A stretch of DNA of 7,510 nucleotides from Candidatus Methylomirabilota bacterium (GTDB taxonomy: Bacteria; Methylomirabilota; Methylomirabilia; Methylomirabilales; Methylomirabilaceae), in the NCBI GenBank assembly GCA_016200385.1, contig JACQEV010000018.1, forward strand, positions 1 to 7,510. Reading direction: 5' to 3'. The translations under genes and the position numbers were made by a program. Below the pieces are notes generated by a model. The model saw nothing but the letters and a program-made list of their open reading frames with translations, made no database searches and was not told the origin of the DNA. Positions 1-6,308 of this stretch are shown piece after piece. The first letter of the stretch is position 1. The number at the start of each line of letters is the position of its first letter.

Positions 1-795
1 GATGTCCGCGGAGTATTCTTCGATAGTACCGTTGCGCTGGACGATGACCTTTTTGACCTCGTGGCCGGAGGGGCTGGTCTCCAAGTGTGAGACGTAGGCG
101 TTGGTCAGCAAGCTGACGTTGGGATGCTCGAGCGCCGGGTCCACGCAGAGGACCTGGGTGTCGGACTTGGCGTAGATCAGGCAGGGGTGTCCGTCACACG
201 TCGCGCAACGGATGCAGCGGCTGGTGCGAGGGCTCTTCTCATCCAGCATGATACCGAGCGGGGTGTGGAACGGGCGCAGGCCGAGACGCTTGAGATCGTC
301 GTGGAGTTGCTGGATGCGCGGCTCATGGCTAACCGGCGGAAAGGGGTAGGGAGCGCTCGAGGGCGGTTCGCTGGGATCCACGCCACGCTCGCCATGCACC
401 TTGTAGAGCTGCTCGGCCCTGGTATAGTAGGGCTCGAGGTCCTCGTACCTGATCGGCCAGGCTGGCGAGATTCCGCCGTGGTGCCCGATCTCACCGAAAT
501 TTTCCCTTCGGAAGCGGAACAGGGCGGCACCGTAAAACTTCGTGTTGCCACCGACATAGTAGTTCGTGTGCGGGTGGAGGGGGTTGCCGTCCTTGTCGTG
601 CCATACTTCCTTCGTCTGGTACTTGCCGTTGACATTCACGGCGCGGGTGCTCCAGTTGTCCAGTTCGCGCGGCACGTAGTCGCCGCGCTCGAGCAGGAGA
701 ATCCGCTTGCCGGACGGGGCCAGGGCATAGGCCAACGTTCCTCCGCCTGCTCCCGTCCCGATGATGATGACATCGAACTTGTTCTCATAGGACAT
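1..795 (-). CDS. GMC-family FAD-dependent oxidoreductase (N-terminal part, runs off window)
   Basis: This is the first 265 residues of a glucose-methanol-choline (GMC) oxidoreductase; the C-terminal substrate and catalytic half lies beyond base 1. The ATG at 795-793 has a good ribosome site (AAAGGAG at 808-802). Residues 8-20 form the dinucleotide-binding fold (DVIIIGTGAGGGT), with the ribose-binding acidic residue in LLLERGD (about 34-39). Residues 81-100 resemble the GMC signature that covers the flavin (VGGNTKFYGAALFRF). Residues 194-205 carry four cysteines as CxxCxxCx4C (C194, C197, C200, C205), a pattern I recall from a bacterial GMC subgroup, which could bind a metal or Fe-S cluster. 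No signal peptide is visible, so this part looks cytoplasmic. The family oxidises alcohol groups of sugars or other alcohols using FAD; the substrate cannot be told from this half. It is separated from msrB by a 153-base spacer and may be its own transcription unit. Confidence 0.92.
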   Translation of the reverse strand, partial: MSYENKFDVIIIGTGAGGGTLAYALAPSGKRILLLERGDYVPRELDNWSTRAVNVNGKYQTKEVWHDKDGNPLHPHTNYYVGGNTKFYGAALFRFRRENFGEIGHHGGISPAWPIRYEDLEPYYTRAEQLYKVHGERGVDPSEPPSSAPYPFPPVSHEPRIQQLHDDLKRLGLRPFHTPLGIMLDEKSPRTSRCIRCATCDGHPCLIYAKSDTQVLCVDPALEHPNVSLLTNAYVSHLETSPSGHEVKKVIVQRNGTIEEYSADI

Positions 796-828
796 CAGTG
801 GCTCCTTTCACGGAAGCACTCAGCAGAC

Positions 829-933
829 AGCATTCAGCCTTGGCCGGAGAACTGATAGCTGACGGCTGAACGCTCCAGTCTCCACGATCATCGCCCTAGT
901 GTATATGTGGCATTTGATAGGCGGCTGAAGGCT
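829..933. repeat. REP-like imperfect inverted repeats in the GMC/msrB spacer
   Basis: Bases 829-839 (agcattcagcc) and 864-874 (ggctgaacgct) are inverted copies with 10 of 11 matches. In minus-strand RNA the odd pair becomes G-U, giving a full 11-bp stem with a 24-base loop. A third copy of the core, in the same orientation as the second, lies at 922-933 (cggctgaaggct, 11 of 12 matches to 863-874). The wording resembles short dispersed palindromic repeats found between genes in several bacterial genomes. Whether it is repeated elsewhere in this genome cannot be seen here. The spacer holds nothing else that I can support, and no T-run follows the stem, so a simple terminator for msrB is not evident. 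Confidence 0.45.
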
Positions 934-948
934 ATTTCCATCCCCGGA

Positions 949-1347
949 TTATTCCTTCTTCATGAATGTAAGGGCCACCGAATTGATGCAGTAGCGCAGA
1001 TGTGTCGGCTCCTGCCCGTCATGGAATAGATGCCCCAGGTGAGCGCCGCACCTGTTGCAGAGCACTTCAGTTCGTCTCATGCTGAAGCTGTTATCGGTCT
1101 CGGTTCTAACGGCTCCAGCCGTGCTCGGTGACCAGAAGCTCGGCCACCCCGTGCCGGAGTCGAATTTTGTGTCTGAAGTGAATAGATCATTACCACAACA
1201 GACGCATTGGAACATCCCTTTTTCATGCAGGTCGTAGTATTCACCTGTGAAGGGCCTTTCCGTGCCCTTTTTTCTGGTGACATGATACTGCTCTTCGGTG
1301 AGTTGTTTGCGCCACTCTTCATCAGTCTTAAGAACTTTGTCAGACAT
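949..1347 (-). CDS. msrB: Peptide-methionine (R)-S-oxide reductase MsrB
   Basis: A complete 132-residue protein of usual length for single-domain MsrB, the enzyme that reduces methionine-R-sulfoxide in oxidised proteins with thioredoxin-type reductants. Visible family marks are the zinc-binding CxxC pairs C48/C51 and C97/C100, the GWPSF core (67-71), the GAHLGHLF segment (101-108), and the catalytic cysteine in RYCINS (C120). The position where many MsrBs have the resolving cysteine (DSGCGWPSF) is threonine here (T66), so regeneration must use another thiol or act directly on C120. C50 is an extra cysteine between the zinc ligands. The ATG at 1347 has GGAG at 1361-1358, with ten bases between. 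No signal peptide is present, so it is cytoplasmic. It is the last gene of the sigma/anti-sigma run, 80 bases after the channel gene, which fits an oxidative-stress output. Confidence 0.96.
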   Translation of the reverse strand: MSDKVLKTDEEWRKQLTEEQYHVTRKKGTERPFTGEYYDLHEKGMFQCVCCGNDLFTSDTKFDSGTGWPSFWSPSTAGAVRTETDNSFSMRRTEVLCNRCGAHLGHLFHDGQEPTHLRYCINSVALTFMKKE

Positions 1348-1427
1348 GTATCAGTATCTCCACACAGCGTCGCCATGATGGCGCCTGCTACCAGAAGGTG
1401 GAAGGACGGAATGGTCCATTGAGAACC

Positions 1428-2240
1428 TCAGTGTGTTCCGAGGCGCTCGTTACTCCATATGACGCTTGAATCACCGCAGAAGATGCAGCGTTTCGTATTG
1501 TGATGGTGCAGTTTGGCGCAGACAATACTATGAGCGCCTTTTAGGCGCAAGTATAACTCAGCGGCCAGCAACATACCGAGCGGCGGGGCGGTGAAGTAGA
1601 TCCACAGCCCAGCCCAGAGCTGAGCCGGTAACGCTGACCCCAACGTTCGAGCTGGATTCATGCTCATCCCAGAGAGCGGAGCTTCAACGCTGACGTAGCT
1701 CGCAACCAGAATACCCGCGAAAAGTCCCGTAAAGCGCGCCAGGCGGTCGATGTTAGAAACGACCAGTATCACAGACATAAGGCCGAAAGAAATAAGGAGC
1801 TCAGCCGTAAACGCGACGGCAGGGCCGTCTGAACCAGGGACGGTCACGACGTAATTGACGGAGGAGTGGGCGATCGAAGGCCCGAGCGCTGCCGCCGCTA
1901 CTAACACCCCTGCAATGCCGCCGGCGAATTGCGCCATGACGTAGAAGAGCGCGTCCCAGGGCTTGACCTTTCCGAGCCGGAGAAAGGTCAACGTGACCGA
2001 CGGATTGATGTGAGCGCCGGACTGCTTCCCCCAGGGGGAGTAGATGATCCCAACGGCGGTAAGCCCCATGGCTATGCCGATGAATATGCGCCTCAGGAGA
2101 GGGTCAGAGATGGCCTCGCGGACAGGCGAGGTCGGGTGTTCGAGGATCACGACAAAGAGGCAGGCTGAGACCATAAAGACGCCCAGGCCGGCCGCTTCCA
2201 TCAGATACTCAGGCCAATGGCGCGTCAGCACATCCAGCAT
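1428..2240 (-). CDS. MIP/aquaporin-family channel with His/Cys-rich C-terminal tail
   Basis: A 270-residue inner-membrane channel of the major intrinsic protein family. Six hydrophobic helices are visible at roughly 13-33, 49-68, 95-118, 142-163, 170-186 and 207-232. The two pore half-helices carry NPS (79-81, within GAHINPSVTL) and NPA (195-197, followed by the pore arginine R198). By eye alignment with AqpZ-type water channels, the aromatic/arginine filter phenylalanine and histidine are M58 and V183 here, so the pore may not be a classic water filter; this alignment is approximate. After the last helix comes a soluble tail with C241, the run H245-H246-H247, and C252/C255 (RCIFCG), which looks able to bind a metal. 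The start ATG at 2240 has no clear ribosome site. It lies 38 bases after the debranching gene, so co-transcription or coupled translation is likely. The transported solute is unknown: water, glycerol or another small neutral molecule. Confidence 0.88.
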   Translation of the reverse strand: MLDVLTRHWPEYLMEAAGLGVFMVSACLFVVILEHPTSPVREAISDPLLRRIFIGIAMGLTAVGIIYSPWGKQSGAHINPSVTLTFLRLGKVKPWDALFYVMAQFAGGIAGVLVAAAALGPSIAHSSVNYVVTVPGSDGPAVAFTAELLISFGLMSVILVVSNIDRLARFTGLFAGILVASYVSVEAPLSGMSMNPARTLGSALPAQLWAGLWIYFTAPPLGMLLAAELYLRLKGAHSIVCAKLHHHNTKRCIFCGDSSVIWSNERLGTH

Positions 2241-2278
2241 GCTGGTGGGACTAAAGTTGTCTTGATCGGTTGGTAAGT

Positions 2279-4351
2279 CTATTCTTCTTTTCCTCTCGTT
2301 CCTTTGCGCCCGGGTGGTGTCGCCTTTGGAGATGCAGTGGCCCCGCGCGTTGCTGGTCTGAGGTCAAACACGTCTTCGGCGGCGGCGCGAAGCAATTCCG
2401 CCACGCTCCAGGCTTGTGCGATGCAGCCACGCGGTCGGTGCGGGGCATCGCCGTCGAAGATTTCTGAGACCTGACCCAGCCCGGCGTCGCTCAGGTGCTC
2501 GCGGAAGGGTGCGAGCCACTGCACCGCCTTCTCACGACCTTTCTTGGTTCGCCCTTTGACTTTCATGTAGGCGGTGATAAAGGGCCCCATTAGCCATGGC
2601 CAGACGGTTCCCTGGTGGTAGGCGCCGTCTCGGCTCCATTGGTCGCCCTCGTAGCGTCCACGGTACTGCGGGTCGCTCGGCGCGAGACTCCTCAACCCGT
2701 AAGGCGTGAGGAGATCGCGCTCGACCACTTCAACGACGAGCTTCGCTTTCTCACGGGACAGCATCGTGTGCGGCAGGCTGACGGTGAAGATTTGGTTGGG
2801 CCGGATGGAGCCGTCTCGCGCGTCACCATTCACGACGTCGTAGAGGCACCCGGCCGGTTCGTTCCAGAACAACCGGTTGAAGCTCCGCACCGCGAGGGCG
2901 GCCATTTCGCCGTACCGGGCTTTCCCTGCCTTGTCGCCGAACTTGTCCGCCAGGCGCTCCATCACGCAGAGCGCGTTGTACCAGAGCGCTTGAATCTCGA
3001 CGGCCTTGCCATGTCGAGGTGTCACGACCCAGTCGCCGACCTTGGCGTCCATCCAGGTCAATTGGACGCCGGCTCCGCCCGAGGCGAGCAGTCCGTCCTC
3101 CTCGACGCGAATTCCGTAGCGCGTCCCGCGCACGTGCCAGTCAATGATGTCGGCCAGCACGCCATAGAGGTTCGATTGGACGAACTTGTAATCGCCTGTG
3201 TAGTGGAGAAGTGCCCACACGGCCTCAAAGAACCACAGCGTGGCGTCCACAGTGTTGTATTCGGGCTGCTCGCCCGCGTCCGGGAATCGGTTCGGGAGCA
3301 TGCCGCGGTCCACATGGCGGGCGAAGGCAAACAGGATGCTCCTAGCCACATCCGCACGGCCTGTGACAAGCGTCAATCCGGGCAGTGCGATCATGGTGTC
3401 GCGACCCCAATCGCTGAACCAGTGGTAGCCGGCGATCACCGTCCGCTGATCTCCCCGTGCGACGATGTATTGATCGGCCGCCTCCGCTAGGGCTTGAACG
3501 AAGGCGTGATCAGACGGGGAGGCCGCCAGCACGGTCTTGCGCCGGTTGACCTCGGCCTGCCGATATTCAACGGAGTGGCTGACGTCATGACGCTCCGTCG
3601 AAGCGATAATGGTTGCGGTCGCACGGCGACGCAGATCACACCGCAACGCGAATGGGCTGAATAAGTCTTCCATGAAGTCAAGTCCACGCTCGCGCTCCAT
3701 TTCGTACTCGAAGTTGCAGTACCAATGGCCCACCGCATCAAGCTCCTCGGCATCGTGAGCGAAATGCAGCGCGGGCAACCCTTCGTACGGCGCCACCGTG
3801 GCTAGAGCTGTCTCCGTCTGAACGTGTGGGTTGAGCGCGTCGTTGTGGTGCGTCGTGCTGTGGTAATCGCGAAACGCGATGAGCGGGCGCAGCTCGAGCC
3901 GAACGCCTGCGGCGGCGAGCTGCGAAGCGGGAATCCGGTTACCGCCCGCAGCGCGCAGCTCATATTGAATAACTGTGCTGTTTTCGCCGTGGATCATGAA
4001 CACGGACTTCTCGATTTCGATCCCCTCAAGAGCGTAAGTGAACACGGGGAACGGGTCGAGCCGGAATTCCTTGAGGTACTGGTAACCCTGCGGATGTACA
4101 ACGCCGGGATACTTGTTAGCCGAGAGCTCGAAGCGTTGCGTATGAATGATGAGCGCTTCCTCCAGCTTTGAGAGCAGCACCAGGCGGCCGACGGGGGGCT
4201 TGGTCGCAGCAATCAGCAATCCGTGATAGCGCCGTGTGTTCAGACCAACGATGGTCGATGAGGCAAAGCCGCCGAGCCCGTTCGTCTCCAGCCACTCACG
4301 CTTCAGCGCCGCATCGAGGTTGTTGCAGATCTCTTGGGGGAGCTGGATCAT
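2279..4351 (-). CDS. Amylo-alpha-1,6-glucosidase / glycogen-debranching-type enzyme
   Basis: A 690-residue enzyme of the archaeal/bacterial glycogen debranching type (GDE N domain plus GDE C catalytic (alpha/alpha)6 barrel, related to GH133), expected to hydrolyse alpha-1,6 branches of glycogen in the cytoplasm. The N domain signature [16 protein letters not shown] is at 18-33, with TRRYHGLL just after. In the C domain I see [11 protein letters not shown] (315-325), YNTVDATLW (365-373), TWMDAKVGD (432-440), HQGTVWPW (579-586) and a conserved EIFDGD near 630. The last 25 or so residues are a basic, Pro/Ala/Gly-rich tail that looks disordered. I chose the ATG at 4351 because homologous sequences begin close to this point. 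The frame is open to a TTG at 4432 that overlaps the preceding anti-sigma stop (TTGA), which would add 27 residues and couple translation. Its place in a sigma-factor gene set suggests stress-linked mobilisation of glycogen. Confidence 0.9.
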   Translation of the reverse strand: MIQLPQEICNNLDAALKREWLETNGLGGFASSTIVGLNTRRYHGLLIAATKPPVGRLVLLSKLEEALIIHTQRFELSANKYPGVVHPQGYQYLKEFRLDPFPVFTYALEGIEIEKSVFMIHGENSTVIQYELRAAGGNRIPASQLAAAGVRLELRPLIAFRDYHSTTHHNDALNPHVQTETALATVAPYEGLPALHFAHDAEELDAVGHWYCNFEYEMERERGLDFMEDLFSPFALRCDLRRRATATIIASTERHDVSHSVEYRQAEVNRRKTVLAASPSDHAFVQALAEAADQYIVARGDQRTVIAGYHWFSDWGRDTMIALPGLTLVTGRADVARSILFAFARHVDRGMLPNRFPDAGEQPEYNTVDATLWFFEAVWALLHYTGDYKFVQSNLYGVLADIIDWHVRGTRYGIRVEEDGLLASGGAGVQLTWMDAKVGDWVVTPRHGKAVEIQALWYNALCVMERLADKFGDKAGKARYGEMAALAVRSFNRLFWNEPAGCLYDVVNGDARDGSIRPNQIFTVSLPHTMLSREKAKLVVEVVERDLLTPYGLRSLAPSDPQYRGRYEGDQWSRDGAYHQGTVWPWLMGPFITAYMKVKGRTKKGREKAVQWLAPFREHLSDAGLGQVSEIFDGDAPHRPRGCIAQAWSVAELLRAAAEDVFDLRPATRGATASPKATPPGRKGTRGKEE

Positions 4352-4428
4352 GGGTTGAACCGTCACCTTCCATGTATCTTTGACGGCTCGCGATGGAACA
4401 GGATGCAGGGATGATAGAATGGGGTGAG

Positions 4429-4674
4429 TCAATGGACAAGAGAAGAATATGTGATCCGTTTCTCCAGAGATCGGTGAATTCGCGTCCGCACTCCGGAAGA
4501 GAGATCCTTTGACGGGAGGGTTCGGACAGCCTGGATGGTCTTCCGGTATGTCTCAAACAGGGCCAGGCAATCGCTGCAACCGAGAAGATGCACGCCCCAA
4601 GCCACTGTCGTCTTGGAGTCAAGCGCTCCAGACAGATACTCGTTGATCAGTGACGTTACCCTTCGACAATTCAT
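4429..4674 (-). CDS. Second zinc-type anti-sigma factor (zf-HC2/ZAS-like), paralogue of the preceding gene
   Basis: An 81-residue soluble protein with no membrane segment. The N-terminal cysteine C3 (NCRR) and the motif HLLGCSDC (H29, C33, C36) form the C-x25-H-x3-C-x2-C arrangement of zinc-binding anti-sigma (ZAS) proteins, which hold ECF sigma factors inactive in the cytoplasm. It aligns without gaps to the protein at 4799-5047 with about 33 identities in 72 positions, including the shared TYxKTIQA segment (42-49), so the two arose by tandem duplication. The ATG at 4674 has a strong ribosome site (GAGGAG at 4685-4680, five bases from the start). Its stop lies 77 bases before the preferred start of the debranching gene and overlaps the alternative TTG start of that gene. 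Whether it binds the same sigma factor or another is unknown. Confidence 0.8.
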   Translation of the reverse strand: MNCRRVTSLINEYLSGALDSKTTVAWGVHLLGCSDCLALFETYRKTIQAVRTLPSKDLSSGVRTRIHRSLEKRITYSSLVH

Positions 4675-4728
4675 TCCGACTCCTCAAGGGGCCCTAGACG
4701 AACGGTCAGTGTACCTATTGTGCCACTG

Positions 4729-4734
4729 ATTATA
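4729..4734 (-). promoter_or_regulatory. Possible internal -10 element (TATAAT) before the second anti-sigma gene
   Basis: On the minus strand this is an exact TATAAT, about 55 bases upstream of the ATG at 4674. The six bases at the expected -35 distance (TTCCCC with a 16-base spacer) match the consensus poorly. It could give separate expression of the second anti-sigma gene and the downstream enzymes, or be a chance match in an AT-rich island. Confidence 0.25.
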
Positions 4735-4749
4735 TTAGACGCTGCGCGC

Positions 4750-4798
4750 GGGGGAAGGATGCGGGGAACTTAGAGGGGAGAGAAGGGTAGAAAGGGGG
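4750..4798 (-). other. C/T-only-rich transcript tract between the two anti-sigma genes
   Basis: The plus strand here is almost all purine (runs of G and A), so the transcript from the minus strand is rich in C and U and nearly free of G over about 50 bases, directly after the first anti-sigma stop. C-rich, G-poor unstructured RNA is what Rho loads on. A Rho-dependent attenuation point between the two anti-sigma genes is therefore possible, but this is inference from composition only. Confidence 0.3.
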
Positions 4799-5047
4799 TC
4801 AACCGCTACGGGGCGATCCTCTGATCTGTGCCTGGAGGAATTGGCGGACTCGTGTTCGCATCCTCGAAGGGAGAGACTCATAACGTAACGAGCGGGTGGC
4901 TTGAATGGTTTTCTGGTATGTGGCCAAAAACGCGATGCAGTCCGGGCATTCCCGCAAATGCTCCTTCAATGCCAACGCGGTTTCAGCATCCAGCTCCCCG
5001 ATCACATAGTCCAAGATCAGGGCGGTAATATGCCGGCAGGTTATCAT
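4799..5047 (-). CDS. Zinc-type anti-sigma factor (zf-HC2/ZAS-like), first copy
   Basis: An 82-residue soluble protein directly downstream of the ECF sigma gene (63-base gap), the usual place for its anti-sigma factor. C4 (TCRH) and HLRECPDC (H30, C34, C37) form the zinc-binding C-x25-H-x3-C-x2-C pattern of ZAS anti-sigma factors. In RsrA-like members of that group, oxidation of these thiols releases zinc and the sigma factor. A helix with TYQKTIQA (43-50) and a basic C-terminal helix follow, and there is no transmembrane segment. I chose the ATG at 5047 because AAGAAGG lies eight bases upstream and the resulting length matches its 81-residue paralogue. An ATG at 5098 would add 17 unrelated basic residues and has no ribosome site. 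Redox control is an inference, supported by msrB at the end of the same run. Confidence 0.82.
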   Translation of the reverse strand: MITCRHITALILDYVIGELDAETALALKEHLRECPDCIAFLATYQKTIQATRSLRYESLPSRMRTRVRQFLQAQIRGSPRSG

Positions 5048-5110
5048 GGCCCTGGCCTTCTTTGAGCTTGAACGATGAGCTGGTGTGTGCCTGACCATGC
5101 TGTTGTGATC

Positions 5111-5776
5111 TTATGTAGGGGAGTATCCGAGGGAGACCGCTAACTTCCCGCGCAGGAAGAGACGGGCGCGATGAAGTCGTGCCTTGACCGCAGGAATGCT
5201 CAGCCCCAGGACTTCACCGATCTCGCGGTTCGAGAGCCCTTCTATATCGCTCTGCACGATCACCGCTTTGTCCATCGGCGGGAGCAGCTCAAGAGCCTCC
5301 TGAATGAGCCGGTGCAACTCTTTTTTCTCTAGGCGGAGGTCGAGCTCGTCGCCCCAGTTGAACACCGGCCTCACGAGATGATGGCCATCTTCTTGGAACC
5401 GGGGCAAGTAGTCGTCCAGGCAGACCTCCTTGGTTCGCTTCCTCCTTCGAAGTTTTGTAAGAGCCACATTCATGCTGAGGCGGTACAGCCATGTCGAGAA
5501 GGCCGAATCACCTCGGAACGTCCGTATCTTCTGGTGGACTGCCAGGAAGACTTCCTGAACGACCTCTTCCGTCTCCGCCTCATTCCCAATGAGCTTAAAC
5601 ACTTGCCGATAGACCTGGGCGACGTACCGACGAAACATCGCTTCGAAGGCCTCGTACTCGCCAGCCTTCACCCGATCGATGAGCAACCGTTCTTCCTCGG
5701 GGGAAGGCGGGGTACTTGCCCTGGTTGCCCTGGAAGGAAGGACTTCTGTCGATCCTCTCTGGCCCACTTTCAGCAC
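5111..5776 (-). CDS. ECF-subfamily RNA polymerase sigma factor
   Basis: A 221-residue group 4 (ECF, RpoE-like) sigma factor. Region 2 spans about 30-110 and includes the core-binding and -10 recognition helices (ETEEVVQEVF near 68-77, then SAFSTWLYRLSMN at 91-103). A linker follows, and region 4 spans about 152-210, with the -35 helix-turn-helix at 178-203 (GLSNREIGEVLGLS, then AVKARLHRAR). The first 25 residues are a Ser/Thr/Pro-rich extension before region 2. Translation starts at a GTG (5776), supported by GGAG at 5788-5785 with eight bases between. It is the first gene of a run with two anti-sigma factors, a debranching enzyme, a channel and MsrB, so it probably directs that run and itself. 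I could not find a convincing ECF promoter upstream. Confidence 0.95.
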   Translation of the reverse strand: MLKVGQRGSTEVLPSRATRASTPPSPEEERLLIDRVKAGEYEAFEAMFRRYVAQVYRQVFKLIGNEAETEEVVQEVFLAVHQKIRTFRGDSAFSTWLYRLSMNVALTKLRRRKRTKEVCLDDYLPRFQEDGHHLVRPVFNWGDELDLRLEKKELHRLIQEALELLPPMDKAVIVQSDIEGLSNREIGEVLGLSIPAVKARLHRARLFLRGKLAVSLGYSPT

Positions 5777-5897
5777 CTTTATCTCTCCAGCCTAAGGGAT
5801 ACTCCCCACTTCCGCTTTTCCCTCAGACAGTTCGCTTGGTGCCGGAACTCCTGTCACCCTGCTAAGCCCGGCATGCCGCGGCCCTTTCTCATTCGTC

Positions 5898-5954
5898 GTC
5901 ATGCTGTGCAGGGGGTCGGAAGGCGGCACCGGCCCCCTGCACCGATGGCATGAC
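5898..5954 (-). terminator. Large stable hairpin after the secreted-protein gene
   Basis: The perfect 10-bp arms gtgcaggggg (5906-5915) and ccccctgcac (5933-5942) can extend inward through one U-G pair and three more pairs to a nine-base loop. They extend outward with gtcatgc (5898-5904) and gcatgac (5948-5954). It starts 13 bases after the stop of the upstream gene and ends about 120 bases before the ECF sigma start. No T-run follows on either strand, so it is not a textbook intrinsic terminator. It may end transcription by another route, protect the 3' end of the mRNA, or act as an RNA element in the leader of the sigma gene. Confidence 0.5.
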
Positions 5955-5967
5955 CTCCAATGAGGTA

Positions 5968-6273
5968 CTACTTGCAAAGACCGGGGGCAAATCCGCTCAC
6001 CAGCAGCGCCTCTGGGACGCTCGCGCAGTAGTTGCCCGTGGCGCTGTCAACCATCCTGGCCATCGTTCCAGCTCGCATGGCAAGCCTCTCCAGCTCTGCG
6101 CGGATAGCGTTGATCTCTTGCTTGAGGGACATGAGATCAGTCCCCGTTGCCTTCATCATCGCCATATCGGCGTCCATCTTTTCCGCATTCGCTGGGGCGA
6201 CGGAGAATCCGGGGCCCCCGACGGTCAGAACGAGCGCGGCGATTAGTCCTACAATCACCATGGTGCGTGTCAT
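5968..6273 (-). CDS. Small secreted protein with two cysteines, function unknown
   Basis: A 101-residue protein that I do not recognise. Residues 1-30 are a clear Sec signal peptide: a basic MTR, a hydrophobic core (MVIVGLIAALVLTV) and an AxA cleavage site (ANA, 28-30). The mature 71 residues begin with a Met-rich segment (MDADMAMMK). A predicted amphipathic or coiled-coil helix follows (about 47-75, LKQEINAIRAELERL), and then a C-terminal part with C83 and C100 near the end (FAPGLCK), which could form a disulfide in the periplasm. The ATG at 6273 has a perfect ribosome site (AGGAGGT, 6287-6281, seven bases away); a GTG at 6282 in the same frame overlaps that site and is unlikely to be the start. 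It lies 35 bases after the response-regulator gene and probably shares its sigma-54 promoter, so it may be an output of that circuit. Confidence 0.82.
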   Translation of the reverse strand: MTRTMVIVGLIAALVLTVGGPGFSVAPANAEKMDADMAMMKATGTDLMSLKQEINAIRAELERLAMRAGTMARMVDSATGNYCASVPEALLVSGFAPGLCK

Positions 6274-6308
6274 CTTTCTCACCTCCTCTCATGTAACGTT
6301 CTTGGTCC

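Noticed and set aside
124..855. Long plus-strand open frame (243 codons)
   Set aside because: It is antisense to the GMC oxidoreductase, whose FAD motif and cysteine cluster are unmistakable; the plus-strand product has no recognisable motif.
1371..1383. Small dyad CGCCATGATGGCG between the channel gene and msrB
   Set aside because: Only a four-base stem if a five-base loop is allowed; too weak to call a terminator or operator.
2615..3490. Long plus-strand open frame (291 codons)
   Set aside because: It lies wholly within the catalytic domain of the debranching enzyme and is explained by GC-rich codon use on the opposite strand.
4705..4728. TGGCAC on the minus strand before the second anti-sigma gene as a second sigma-54 promoter
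   Set aside because: No TTGC at the required distance; the -12 GC is missing.
5118..5807. 11-base inverted copies (ggggagtatcc at 5118-5128 and ggatactcccc at 5797-5807) flanking the sigma gene
   Set aside because: Several 11-base inverted matches are expected by chance in 7.5 kb; there is no element structure between them other than the sigma gene.
5825..5860. ECF-type promoter (GGAAC-like box) upstream of the sigma gene
   Set aside because: The GGAAC lies on the plus strand, pointing away from the gene, and no matching -35/-10 pair is seen on the minus strand.
5378..5953. Plus-strand open frame (191 codons) opposite the ECF sigma gene
   Set aside because: Shadow of the sigma factor that also runs into the hairpin; no domain and no convincing ribosome site.
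5792..5977. Minus-strand 61-codon frame between the secreted protein and the sigma gene
   Set aside because: It spans the large hairpin, overlaps the end of the secreted-protein gene, and its composition shows no protein-like pattern.
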